A DNA stretch of 60,669 bases from Flavobacteriales bacterium (GCA_025451235.1 JANWKT010000037.1:1-60669), one strand, 5' to 3'; counted from the first letter of the stretch, positions 8,737 through 16,478 are shown. The notes: generated by a model not told the origin, from the letters alone. A program made the numbers and translations.

Positions 8737-9110
8737 GGCATGGGGGTGGCTAGTCTTAATCCTACAATCCCAACTGCAATTGCCAAGATGAATATAAGTT
8801 TGATGATCTTGATAGGTTTCCGGTGAATGAGTTGATCAATAATGGTGGAAACCCCTATAACAATCCCGGTCCAAATGGCATAAGCTTCTGAAGTTTTGAT
8901 TTCCTTCATTGACCAGGTAAGAAAAACAATGTTTGAAATGCTGAATATTATATATAAGATGATAGGTAAAAAAAGTCGAAAAGTTTTCCATGAAAAAAAA
9001 GGGGTTGCCTTTAACTCCTTCCAAAACCCCTTCTTGATGCTTTTCAGGTTATATAACCAAGCCAACTGGAATACAGCAGCCATCAACAGGTATATAAATT
9101 CTATGCTCAA
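8733..9110 (-). CDS. SMR-family small membrane transporter, Gln-containing subunit
   Basis: A 125-residue, four-segment protein of the SMR family. Helix 3 has SEAYAIWTGIVIGVSTIIDQL, a good family match. Helix 1 has AAVFQLAWLYNLKS, with Gln15 where proton-coupled SMR exporters have glutamate. ArnE and ArnF, SMR-like proteins that flip undecaprenyl-phosphate aminoarabinose, also have glutamine in this region as I recall them. The start is a TTG at 9110, 5 bases after the previous stop; the first ATG (9083) would delete half of helix 1, so the TTG is preferred. It overlaps the Glu-containing paralogue downstream, suggesting an antiparallel heterodimer with only one acidic site. Confidence 0.75.
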   Translation of the reverse strand: MSIEFIYLLMAAVFQLAWLYNLKSIKKGFWKELKATPFFSWKTFRLFLPIILYIIFSISNIVFLTWSMKEIKTSEAYAIWTGIVIGVSTIIDQLIHRKPIKIIKLIFILAIAVGIVGLRLATPMP

Positions 9111-9115
9111 TATAC

Positions 9116-10102
9116 TTAATAATTAAATTCCGATAATTCGGGTTTGGGTCCGTAAATCTCACCATCTACCAATCGTCTTTTATTCAACCTGAAACCAAAG
9201 ATCTTTTTCCATCCTTTAAAAAATAACTTGATCAAATTTACCCTAAAATTAAAATACCATTTTAAGGCCGGCTCATTCTCTACTTTAGATACATTGAATC
9301 TATATACTGAAAAAAAATGCTGAGCAAACCAATCCCTGGGAAACCTATACCATACTCCATATCTTTCAGGTTTCCTATCGGGATTATAAACAGTTCCGAA
9401 TAAATAATCCCATAAGGAGAGCTTGGTGGCAAAATTAGCATGGTATACCTCTACCTGGTCACCATGATGCCATTGATGTAACCTGGGTCCATTAAAAACA
9501 TATCCAAACCATCCCAATTTTACGTTCAGGTTAGAATGAATAAATTGTCCATACACCGCATCAATGGAAGCCTTTATAAATTTTACCTGGATCCCTGTAA
9601 CAGGGTCGAGTAACAGAATGATAGGGGCAAATTCTATGGTTTGGTTGATGAGGATCTCTACCATATGAGATCTGCTTCCTGCAACAAAATCTACTTGCTC
9701 TACGCTATGGTGTGCTTCGTGGGTTCTCCATAAGAATTTATTATGGTGCTGCCATCGGTGGAACCAATAAATATAAAGATCATGGGTAACAAAAAAGAAA
9801 AGGATCAATGCCCAAAGAGGCCAATGAGATAGCAAACCCGTATCCCCCAGGTTCAAAGCCTCCCTTACAGGACCGATGATCAGGGAAAAGATAATGATCC
9901 CCATGATATAACTTTGAATAAACGTATACCAGATCACATCGATGTACCATCCTTTCCTGAAATAAGGCAGCCCCTTCTGGTATGGAAAAAGTCTCTCCAA
10001 AATGGAGAAAGTAGTAAAAGCTGCAATGATGATAAAAAAAGATATGGTAGCCGGATGCGTCCAGCTAATGGAATTAAAATAATCAACAATATATTGGAAC
10101 AT
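9116..10102 (-). CDS. Fatty acid hydroxylase / sterol desaturase family membrane enzyme
   Basis: A 328-residue integral membrane protein of the di-iron hydroxylase superfamily. The histidine boxes are intact: HDLYIYWFHRWQHH, HEAHH and HQWHHG. Four to five hydrophobic segments surround them. Relatives insert oxygen into, or desaturate, lipid chains such as sterols, carotenoids, sphingolipids or alkylglycerols; the substrate here cannot be read from the sequence. Its ATG shares one base with the end of the NeuB-type gene, and the SMR pair follows after 5 bases, so it belongs to the same operon. A lipid that also carries the sugar acid made by the upstream genes is an attractive substrate, but that is inference. 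Confidence 0.85.
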   Translation of the reverse strand: MFQYIVDYFNSISWTHPATISFFIIIAAFTTFSILERLFPYQKGLPYFRKGWYIDVIWYTFIQSYIMGIIIFSLIIGPVREALNLGDTGLLSHWPLWALILFFFVTHDLYIYWFHRWQHHNKFLWRTHEAHHSVEQVDFVAGSRSHMVEILINQTIEFAPIILLLDPVTGIQVKFIKASIDAVYGQFIHSNLNVKLGWFGYVFNGPRLHQWHHGDQVEVYHANFATKLSLWDYLFGTVYNPDRKPERYGVWYRFPRDWFAQHFFSVYRFNVSKVENEPALKWYFNFRVNLIKLFFKGWKKIFGFRLNKRRLVDGEIYGPKPELSEFNY

Positions 10103-10986
10103 TATTTGGTAAGATGAACTCTTCTCAATCTTTTAATGGGTTCCTTTTCGCTTTCGTACACTTTTTTTACTCCATCCCCTAAAGCGATCTCCACGTCCCT
10201 GATATTTCTAACAAGTCGGCTCATTCCTTCGGGCTCCACAGAGGCTGCGTGATCAGTTCCCCACATGGCACGGTCAAGGGTAAAATGTCTTTCGATAAAG
10301 TTGGAACCCAGGGCTATAGTAGCTTCTGTGGTGGCTAAGCCGGTTTCGTGACCAGAATATCCGATAGGATTATTCGGAAATAAATTTCTTAGACTAACAA
10401 TCATACGCAAGTTAAGTTCTCGCGGATCACATGGATATGCAGAAGTAGAATGGGCAATCAGAAGTTTGTCAAGTCCAATATGTTTTACCGCAGAGTGTAT
10501 TTCCTCCATGGTACTCATTCCAGTAGATAAAATAATCGGTTTTCCGGTAGCCTTTACCTTGGATAAGAGTGGAAAATCAGTTAAGGATGCCGATGCCATT
10601 TTATAGATCACCGGATTGAATTGCTCGATAAAATCCACTGAAGGTTCATCCCAACAAGAAGCGAACCAATCTATTCCTTTTTGTTTGCAATAGCGATCTA
10701 TTTCGGCATAGTCTTCAGCACTGAATTCTATCTTTTTTTTATAATCTATATAGCTCATTCTGCCCCAAGGTGTTTCTCTTTCCTTTTCCCACTGGTCCTT
10801 AGGCACACAAATCTCCGGGGTTCTTTTTTGAAACTTAACGGCATCACATCCTGATTTAACAGCAGCATCAATCAACTTTTTTGCAATGTCAATTGAGCCA
10901 TTATGATTAATTCCAATTTCAGCAATTATATAAGTTGGAAACCCATCACCAACACTCCTGTCACGTTTAATATCAATTCTTCTCAT
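10102..10986 (-). CDS. NeuB-family sugar-acid synthase lacking the SAF domain
   Basis: A 294-residue TIM-barrel enzyme of the N-acetylneuraminate synthase family, which condenses phosphoenolpyruvate with a mannosamine-type sugar or its phosphate to give a nine-carbon 2-keto-3-deoxy acid. Motifs: IIAEIGINHNGS, DAVKFQKR, ILSTGMSTMEEI, IGYSGHE and FIERHFTLDR followed by GTDHAAS. It stops just after LGDGVKKVYESE, where canonical NeuB (about 350 residues) continues into the antifreeze-like SAF domain that covers the partner active site. It sits 16 bases after a KdsC-type phosphatase, which suggests a route through a 9-phosphate (as NANS/NANP or KDN-9-P synthase/phosphatase). No CMP-sugar synthetase gene is nearby. 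The exact product is unknown. Confidence 0.85.
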   Translation of the reverse strand: MRRIDIKRDRSVGDGFPTYIIAEIGINHNGSIDIAKKLIDAAVKSGCDAVKFQKRTPEICVPKDQWEKERETPWGRMSYIDYKKKIEFSAEDYAEIDRYCKQKGIDWFASCWDEPSVDFIEQFNPVIYKMASASLTDFPLLSKVKATGKPIILSTGMSTMEEIHSAVKHIGLDKLLIAHSTSAYPCDPRELNLRMIVSLRNLFPNNPIGYSGHETGLATTEATIALGSNFIERHFTLDRAMWGTDHAASVEPEGMSRLVRNIRDVEIALGDGVKKVYESEKEPIKRLRRVHLTK

Positions 10987-11002
10987 TCTCTTTACAATCC
11001 AG

Positions 11003-11527
11003 TTATTTATTAATATTTGCTGCGTAGATGATCAATTCAGCCAATTCTCTAAATGCACCATGCCCGCCTTTTTCTTTACAAATATAATCTACTATTTCTT
11101 TTGTGAAAGCCGTTCCGTCAGCCGGAGTGGCAGAAAAGCCAATTTCTTTGATAATTTCGATGTCATTGGTGTCATCTCCAATAAATGCCATCTCCTCGCT
11201 TGAAAACCCTGTTTTAGCAATTAGGTCAGGCAAAAGCGCCTTTTTGTCCTTCGCGTCCTGGTACAGGAATTTTATTTTTAATTTCTCTGCTCTTTTAAGA
11301 ACTGATTTAGAGTTTTCCCCAGTCATAATGGCTGTTTCAACCCCTGCCCTGGTCCTGAGCCTTTCAACCCCCATACCATCCCGGATGGAAAATCTTTTGC
11401 TTGACTCCCCATTTTCAGAATAATATACCCCGTTATCCGTCAATACTCCGTCGCAATCTGTAATCAGCAATTTTATTTTGCCGGCTTTCCTGATTATTTC
11501 ATCTGAAAGCTCTTCAAAACCCATCAT
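11003..11527 (-). CDS. KdsC-type HAD phosphatase (sugar-acid phosphate phosphatase)
   Basis: A 174-residue C0-type HAD phosphatase. Motif I is LLITDCDGVLTD (D24 nucleophile, D26 acid/base), motif II is IMTGENSKS, and motif IV is FIGDDTNDIEI; the KGGHGAFREL tail closes the neighbouring active site in the tetramer. KdsC (KDO-8-phosphate phosphatase) usually has TGR at motif II, whereas as I recall the KDN-9-phosphate phosphatase of Bacteroides thetaiotaomicron has TGE. Here it is TGE (69-71). With the NeuB-type synthase next door, a nonulosonate-9-phosphate is a more likely substrate than KDO-8-P. It is the first gene of the operon, and a TAnnTTTG element stands 4 bases before its ATG. Confidence 0.85.
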   Translation of the reverse strand: MMGFEELSDEIIRKAGKIKLLITDCDGVLTDNGVYYSENGESSKRFSIRDGMGVERLRTRAGVETAIMTGENSKSVLKRAEKLKIKFLYQDAKDKKALLPDLIAKTGFSSEEMAFIGDDTNDIEIIKEIGFSATPADGTAFTKEIVDYICKEKGGHGAFRELAELIIYAANINK

Positions 11528-11531
11528 GCTG

Positions 11532-11539
11532 CAAAAGTA
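11532..11539 (-). promoter_or_regulatory. Candidate -7 element (TACTTTTG) of the NeuB/HAD operon
   Basis: Matches TAnnTTTG on the minus strand and is separated from the ATG of the HAD gene by only 4 bases (CAGC). Transcription from it would start at or next to the start codon. No clear -33 match was seen. Confidence 0.4.
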
Positions 11540-11604
11540 GGTCTAAATAACTGATTTCAGATTGGGATTTTCGAATATATTTAGTCCTATTTGGATGATT
11601 TAAC

Positions 11605-11618
11605 AGCTGGATCCAGCT
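11605..11618. repeat. 14-base perfect palindrome, possible operator
   Basis: AGCTGGATCCAGCT is fully self-complementary and lies 78-91 bases before the first gene of the NeuB/HAD operon. The position suits an upstream activator site better than a repressor site overlapping the promoter. It may be chance. Confidence 0.35.
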
Positions 11619-11758
11619 TCGAAGACCTTCATTAAACATAAACAATTGATTATCCCATAATTATATATTATCAATAGAAGTATTACTCTATTTTAAGCTA
11701 AGATGTTTATCGCTGAGTTAATTACTAACTAAATATAGGATTCATACTTAAATAAAAT

Positions 11759-11815
11759 AAACAAATAACTGGTATAAATTATTAATAATAAATAATTTAT
11801 ACCAGTTATTTGTTT
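11759..11815. repeat. Perfect 25-base inverted repeat with 7-base loop
   Basis: Left arm 11759-11783 and right arm 11791-11815 are exact reverse complements; the loop is AATAATA. It begins 24 bases after the stop of the minus-strand gene ending at 11840. Both ends run into A/T-rich tracts, so it can act as a terminator-like hairpin or an mRNA 3'-end stabiliser in either direction. The stem is unusually long and AT-rich for an intrinsic terminator and could be a miniature element remnant. Confidence 0.75.
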
Positions 11816-11839
11816 TAAAAAATACGAACTGGCTGTTGA

Positions 11840-12766
11840 TTACTTGTTGGAGACCAATCCTTCCATATTGACCAGCCAGGCGGCGGCATTCTTAACATAG
11901 CGATCGGTACCTGCGGTCTCCCATTTATAATAAAGTCGGGTAAACCCTCCATCTAAAATCGCCCTTTTTCCGTTATGCTCATAAACGGCCGTTACCAGAT
12001 TCCCAGCCGATCCATAAATAAGAGGCTGTAGTTTAGGATTAGACGATATAGTTGCAATGGTAATTCCCTCATATACATTTTCAAGCCCTGTAGTTACCAA
12101 ATGTTTTTCTTTGATTCCCGGAGAGACTGAATCCTTCTGTATTCCTACAGGATGATCTCCCATTAAGTTTCCCGTCATTTCACCTTCAAATAAATATTTG
12201 GCCACCTTATTTGCATCCGCATAGTAAGGATCGTTATCTCCCCAAATGTAAATTCCATGCCCTGCATCAAAATATTGTTTGATCACTTTTAAATGATCAT
12301 CATTTAACTTGCTGTAGCTATCGGAAATGATCCAGAGCTGACAAGATTGTGCAAGGTCTTTTCTTAATTGGTTGGCATCTGGCGGATTGTTGATGTACCG
12401 GAAAACAGAAAAACCCTTCTCTTTTAATGCTTTTTCAGGGCTTTTGAAATCAAAACTAGCTTCAGAATACAATTGCAGCACCAAAATGGTTTGGCCCTGA
12501 AAAGCCCCATCGACTGCCAAGTCATATTGATTCCCCTGGGCGTTTCCATAATTGTCTTTCTTTACTTCCTTGTAAATGATCTCGCCATTGCTAGATCGTC
12601 TTACGTCTCCCTTTTCGTCCCGGTCTGCCTCTTTTGGAGCATTCATTCCAGCATTGGCATTGTAGTACTTTGATAGTTCGTTGGTTCCGGATGAGTTTTG
12701 TGCTATGAGCATAACGCCGGAAAGTTGAAGGCATATTGCCAACAAAATGATTTTTATTCTATTCAT
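11840..12766 (-). CDS. Exported protein with a GATase-like/DUF4350-like domain
   Basis: A 308-residue protein with a signal peptide (cleavage near LIAQN, about residue 22) and a low-complexity polar stretch to about residue 80. A Rossmann-like alpha/beta domain follows: GQTILVLQLYSEASFDFKSP, QLWIISDSYSKL, GHGIYIWGDNDPYY and RAILDGGFTRLYYKW. The pattern resembles non-catalytic class I glutamine-amidotransferase-like domains found in Bacteroidetes exported proteins. There is no Cys at the nucleophile elbow (GHGIYIWGD), so enzymatic amidotransfer is unlikely. The role is unknown, and the gene appears monocistronic. Confidence 0.65.
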   Translation of the reverse strand: MNRIKIILLAICLQLSGVMLIAQNSSGTNELSKYYNANAGMNAPKEADRDEKGDVRRSSNGEIIYKEVKKDNYGNAQGNQYDLAVDGAFQGQTILVLQLYSEASFDFKSPEKALKEKGFSVFRYINNPPDANQLRKDLAQSCQLWIISDSYSKLNDDHLKVIKQYFDAGHGIYIWGDNDPYYADANKVAKYLFEGEMTGNLMGDHPVGIQKDSVSPGIKEKHLVTTGLENVYEGITIATISSNPKLQPLIYGSAGNLVTAVYEHNGKRAILDGGFTRLYYKWETAGTDRYVKNAAAWLVNMEGLVSNK

Positions 12767-12932
12767 GATCTATTGATTTCTTAAGTCTACACCCCGTCAA
12801 TAGGATGGTTCAATTCCGAAAAGAAATTAACAGCAACTTAGGCTAGCTCCCTGGCTAAAAGCGTATTAACATATCGCTTAGTGGTCGCCTGTATTTCTTA
12901 AAAATTTAATATGATTTTTAGACTTAAATGAT

Positions 12933-12940
12933 TAGATTTG
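12933..12940 (+). promoter_or_regulatory. Candidate -7 element (TAGATTTG)
   Basis: Matches TAnnTTTG, 37 bases before the ATG of the DUF2341-containing gene. Confidence 0.35.
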
Positions 12941-12977
12941 TTAGGATAGAATCTCAATTATTAAATCGGGCAATGCG

Positions 12978-15149
12978 ATGAAAAAAATTATTTTTTATGC
13001 ATTTGTTTTTTTGCCAACCTACGTTTGTTCGCAGGTTTATAGCCCGAATTACAAAACATCCTTTACAGTTATCAACGATAGTAACCAATTCCTGAATAAT
13101 TATCAGGTCCTGTTGGTTTATAATACCCTGCTTCCTATTGGTGCAGGCCATATGAATGCCGATGGAAGTGATATGCGCTTTTCGGCTGATTCCTGCAATC
13201 CTTCTGTTTATTTTAATTATTGGATCGAAGAAGGACTCAATACAGATTCAACAAGAATATGGATTCAGATTCCGGGTTTAGCCGCATCTTCCAGTACTAA
13301 CTTTTTATTATGGTATGGGGATTCGTCTGCTAGCTCTATGTCCAGTTTTGCACTCACATTTCCAAACGCATTTATATCCAATGGAAATGATACTACCCTA
13401 TCAGGATTGATCAATGTTGACTGGTTTCAACTCGATACTGGAGATATCATCAACATTCAACCCAATTCCCCACTCGAAATACGTGCCAGGGTAATAAAAA
13501 TAAATGGTAATATTTCGGGGAACGGTATGGGACATTCAGCACCTCTTACCCTAGGAAATGGAGGAGGACCGGGAGGAGGAGGACAATCGAATAATGCCGG
13601 GGCTGGTGGGGGTTCCTACGCAGGTTTGGGAGGAACAGGGGGAGATGATGTTGGAGATACCCCAGGAACCGGTGGACCTATTTATGGGGCTGTAAACGAC
13701 CTGTCGAATTGGATGGGATCAAGCGGAGGTACTACGGATAATGCCATGGGAGGAAGTGGCGGAGGAGCTTTATTGTTGAAAGCTGAATGGGTAACCATTG
13801 AAGGACAAATCTCAGTGAATGGAGACAATGGGATCGGGTCAATAGGAAGATGCGGCGGCGGCGGATCAGGGGGAACCATACTTATCATAGGAGAAAATAT
13901 TGATCTGAGCACTGCCAGCATTTTGTTGGCCGATGGTGGGGATGGAGGGGATGGCTCATCTCCGGCAAATGATGGTGGAGGAGGGGGATCAGGAGGAAGA
14001 ATAAAGATCTTTTATGAAAGCTCGTTCAATACATCCGGAGGAGTTTCATTCCTGGCTGGTTTAGGAGGCGTATATGGATCCAATGCATATGGAACTGATG
14101 GAGCTCCTGGAACTTATTTTGATGCTGCGTTGGCGATTACTTCCACCTATGCATTCGATATAGGCTCAGAAAACGCTTTAACAGCTGTTATTTTAGGGCT
14201 TGATAGTGTCTATTGCCTTAGTAAGGATAGTATTCTGATCACTGCTGAACCACCAGGAGGTGTGTTTTCAGGTCCTGGAGTGGTCCTCAATTACTTTTAT
14301 CCACTACTTGCCGGTGTAGGTATACATAGTATCACGTATGAATATATTGATCCTGTTTGTGGAAATCTATACGATACAGTAACGGTTGAAGTACTTAATA
14401 TTCCTCTTTTACCTTCGGCTACCAGCAATGGGCCTTTATGCGAAGGACAAACATTAATGCTGCAAGCTTCGCATCCAACCGCTACACATTTTTGGACCGG
14501 TCCTAACGGTTTTTCCTCTCCTGGTCAATTCCCTGTGTTAGCCAATATCAGTACTGCTGATAGCGGAATTTATATGGTAACCCTTACCAATTTAGAGGGC
14601 TGTTCGTCCAGTGCAACTACCCAGTTGACAGTTTACCCAACACCTGATATGGATGTTACCAATAATGGTCCTATTTGTATCAATGCAGATATCATATTTA
14701 CAGCTAGTGGAGGTACAAGCTGGAGCTGGACAGGTCCCAATGGATTTTCCTCGATATTACAGAGTCCTACCATCCTTGATGCAACACCTGTAAATGAAGG
14801 AATTTATACAGTCACTGCTACCGGTCCAGGAGGATGCACCGCAGCAACTACTACGGAATTGGTGATGGATGATTGTTATGATTATGTTGAAAATCCGAAG
14901 TTTGCCGACTTCTCCATTTATCCCAATCCTGCCTATGAAGAGGTATGGATAGAGTTTAATGATGAACAGCTTTTAAATGGGTTAAGCTTAAGAATGTTTG
15001 ATACGAATGGCCAGGAAATATCACTGGAAGTAATTGGGTCAGATCTTACCCGATTTAAAATCAATATTCAGAAACTTGCTCCTGGAGTTTATTATATTCT
15101 TACCCGAAACTATCTGTTTGAAAAAGGTTTTAAACTGATCAAGCAATAA
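12978..15149 (+). CDS. Secreted DUF2341, glycine-rich and Ig-like protein with T9SS type A tail
   Basis: A 723-residue protein. After a signal peptide (1-19), residues about 20-125 form a DUF2341-like domain (WIEEGLNTDSTRIWIQIPG, FLLWYGD). Residues about 185-375 are strongly glycine-rich, with runs such as GGGGSGG separated by short hydrophobic strands (GALLLKAEWVTIEGQISVNG, GGRIKIFYE), probably a beta-helix or beta-solenoid. Two Ig-like repeats follow (both with WTGPNGFSS, about 480-640). The end (SIYPNPAYEEVWIEF to YLFEKGFKLIKQ) is a type A sorting domain. A cell-surface adhesin or matrix protein is likely. The same Ig-like repeat recurs in the large protein starting at 54957. Confidence 0.85.
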   Translation: MKKIIFYAFVFLPTYVCSQVYSPNYKTSFTVINDSNQFLNNYQVLLVYNTLLPIGAGHMNADGSDMRFSADSCNPSVYFNYWIEEGLNTDSTRIWIQIPGLAASSSTNFLLWYGDSSASSMSSFALTFPNAFISNGNDTTLSGLINVDWFQLDTGDIINIQPNSPLEIRARVIKINGNISGNGMGHSAPLTLGNGGGPGGGGQSNNAGAGGGSYAGLGGTGGDDVGDTPGTGGPIYGAVNDLSNWMGSSGGTTDNAMGGSGGGALLLKAEWVTIEGQISVNGDNGIGSIGRCGGGGSGGTILIIGENIDLSTASILLADGGDGGDGSSPANDGGGGGSGGRIKIFYESSFNTSGGVSFLAGLGGVYGSNAYGTDGAPGTYFDAALAITSTYAFDIGSENALTAVILGLDSVYCLSKDSILITAEPPGGVFSGPGVVLNYFYPLLAGVGIHSITYEYIDPVCGNLYDTVTVEVLNIPLLPSATSNGPLCEGQTLMLQASHPTATHFWTGPNGFSSPGQFPVLANISTADSGIYMVTLTNLEGCSSSATTQLTVYPTPDMDVTNNGPICINADIIFTASGGTSWSWTGPNGFSSILQSPTILDATPVNEGIYTVTATGPGGCTAATTTELVMDDCYDYVENPKFADFSIYPNPAYEEVWIEFNDEQLLNGLSLRMFDTNGQEISLEVIGSDLTRFKINIQKLAPGVYYILTRNYLFEKGFKLIKQ

Positions 15150-15158
15150 TTCCGTTGA

Positions 15159-16328
15159 CTATTTTTTTCCCCTTCTTCTTTTTAATTCCTTCTTGATCAA
15201 TGAAAGCTCCCTTCCTGTCTGGCCTTTCACAGATGTATTTTCTTCAGCTCTTCGGATCAGATAGGGCACTACTTCTTTTACCGGCCCGTAGGGGACGTAT
15301 TTAGCCACATGATAACCTTCTTTGGATAAATTATAGCTGATATGATCACTCATCCCAAGTAATTGGGCAAAATAAATATGAGGGTGGTCAAATGGGATCT
15401 TTCTTGTCCGCAGCTCATTGGCCAGTTTCAAGCTGCTTACTTCGTTGTGCGTTCCCAGGCAAATAGCTATCCGGTTGATATGCTCAACACAAAATAACAT
15501 AGCAGCATCAAAATCGTGGTCAGAGGCTTCTTTATTGGGTTGAATGGGGTCCTCATAACCCATTTCTGAAGCCCTTTTCCTTTCCTTTTCCATATAAGCA
15601 CCCCTCACCAACTTTAATCCTAAATAAAAGTTTTCCTTTTCAGATAGGGCATACAGATCCCGAATGTATTGGAGCCTATCATGTCGATAGAGTTGGGCTG
15701 TGTTATAGATAATACATTTTTCGGAATTAAACTTTCTCATCATATCCAACGCCAATTCATCAATAGCTGGCTGTATCCAACTTTCCTCCGCATCAACAAA
15801 AATGGGCCTGCCAATGGCGTGAGAAGCCTTACAAATATTTTCTACCCTTAACTTTACCTTTTCCCACTCCTGCTTCTCATTGGAGTCCATCTCGGCCATT
15901 TTGCTGCGTTTTTCAAGTATATGATGCCTCCCTAATCCTGATATCTTGAAAACGGAGAAAGAAATTCTATCATCCGTTTTTGCTTTTGCAATGGTTTTTA
16001 AAATTTCCTGCTCAGCAGCTGAAAAACTTTCTTCCTCTTCTTTTCCTTCAACAGAATAATCAAGTATCGTCCCAATCTTATATGCATATAAAGTACCCAC
16101 CGTTTTTTCGCAATCATCAATGCTTTCTCCTCCAACAAATTGTTTAAATATAGTAGCCCGGATAATGGGCTTGATCGGAAGTCCAATAGAAAATGCAAAT
16201 TTTGTAAAGCCCTTTCCAAAACTCACTACCCATCTTCGCCCAATAACATTAAAAAGGAAATGGGCCCTTTTTAGCTCCTTGTTCGATTTGCTTTCAAAAG
16301 CTATTTGAGTATTGTCGAAACTTAGCAT
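15159..16328 (-). CDS. Proline dehydrogenase
   Basis: A 389-residue FAD enzyme oxidising proline to delta-1-pyrroline-5-carboxylate and passing electrons to the membrane quinone pool. Family features are the TIM-barrel segment GRPIFVDAEESWIQPAID, YNTAQLYRHD, LVRGAYMEKERKRA, CLGTHNEVSS, FAQLLGMSDHISYNL and the closing PYLIRRAEENTSV, which binds proline and FAD. It is a stand-alone enzyme without the aldehyde dehydrogenase half of PutA, as usual in Bacteroidota. It converges with the DUF2341 gene with only 9 bases between stops and is divergent from aroB. Confidence 0.92.
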   Translation of the reverse strand: MLSFDNTQIAFESKSNKELKRAHFLFNVIGRRWVVSFGKGFTKFAFSIGLPIKPIIRATIFKQFVGGESIDDCEKTVGTLYAYKIGTILDYSVEGKEEEESFSAAEQEILKTIAKAKTDDRISFSVFKISGLGRHHILEKRSKMAEMDSNEKQEWEKVKLRVENICKASHAIGRPIFVDAEESWIQPAIDELALDMMRKFNSEKCIIYNTAQLYRHDRLQYIRDLYALSEKENFYLGLKLVRGAYMEKERKRASEMGYEDPIQPNKEASDHDFDAAMLFCVEHINRIAICLGTHNEVSSLKLANELRTRKIPFDHPHIYFAQLLGMSDHISYNLSKEGYHVAKYVPYGPVKEVVPYLIRRAEENTSVKGQTGRELSLIKKELKRRRGKK

Positions 16329-16412
16329 GATCCAGTAAACTTATTCAACTCAGTTAGGTAATCAGGCGACCTATTCGGCTTGTATGCCACCAAATCCGGT
16401 GCAAACCTAAAC

Positions 16413-16420
16413 TAATTTTG
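16413..16420 (+). promoter_or_regulatory. Candidate -7 element (TAATTTTG) for aroB
   Basis: Matches TAnnTTTG, 58 bases before the aroB start, in the intergenic region shared with the proline dehydrogenase gene. Confidence 0.3.
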
Positions 16421-16478
16421 TTAATTCAACAATGAGCATTAATATTGATCAAGGTTTTATGTCAAGTATTAGCCAGAA

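Larger units (their letters stand above)
11528..11839. other. 312-base intergenic region upstream of the NeuB/HAD operon
   Basis: Very AT-rich in its distal half. It holds the -7 element at 11532-11539, a 14-base perfect palindrome at 11605-11618 and a 25-base perfect inverted repeat at 11759-11815. I see no open frame with coding character and no RNA gene. Confidence 0.6.

Noticed and set aside
13682-13921. Antisense open frame rich in Pro inside the DUF2341 gene
   Set aside because: It is the mirror of the glycine-rich repeat (GGN codons read backwards as NCC), so its openness follows from composition.
13540-14050. Repeated GGAGGAGG-type sequence that could be taken for a repeat array
   Set aside because: The repeats are irregular, lie within an open coding frame and encode the glycine-rich region; there are no spacers of constant length, so it is not a CRISPR array.
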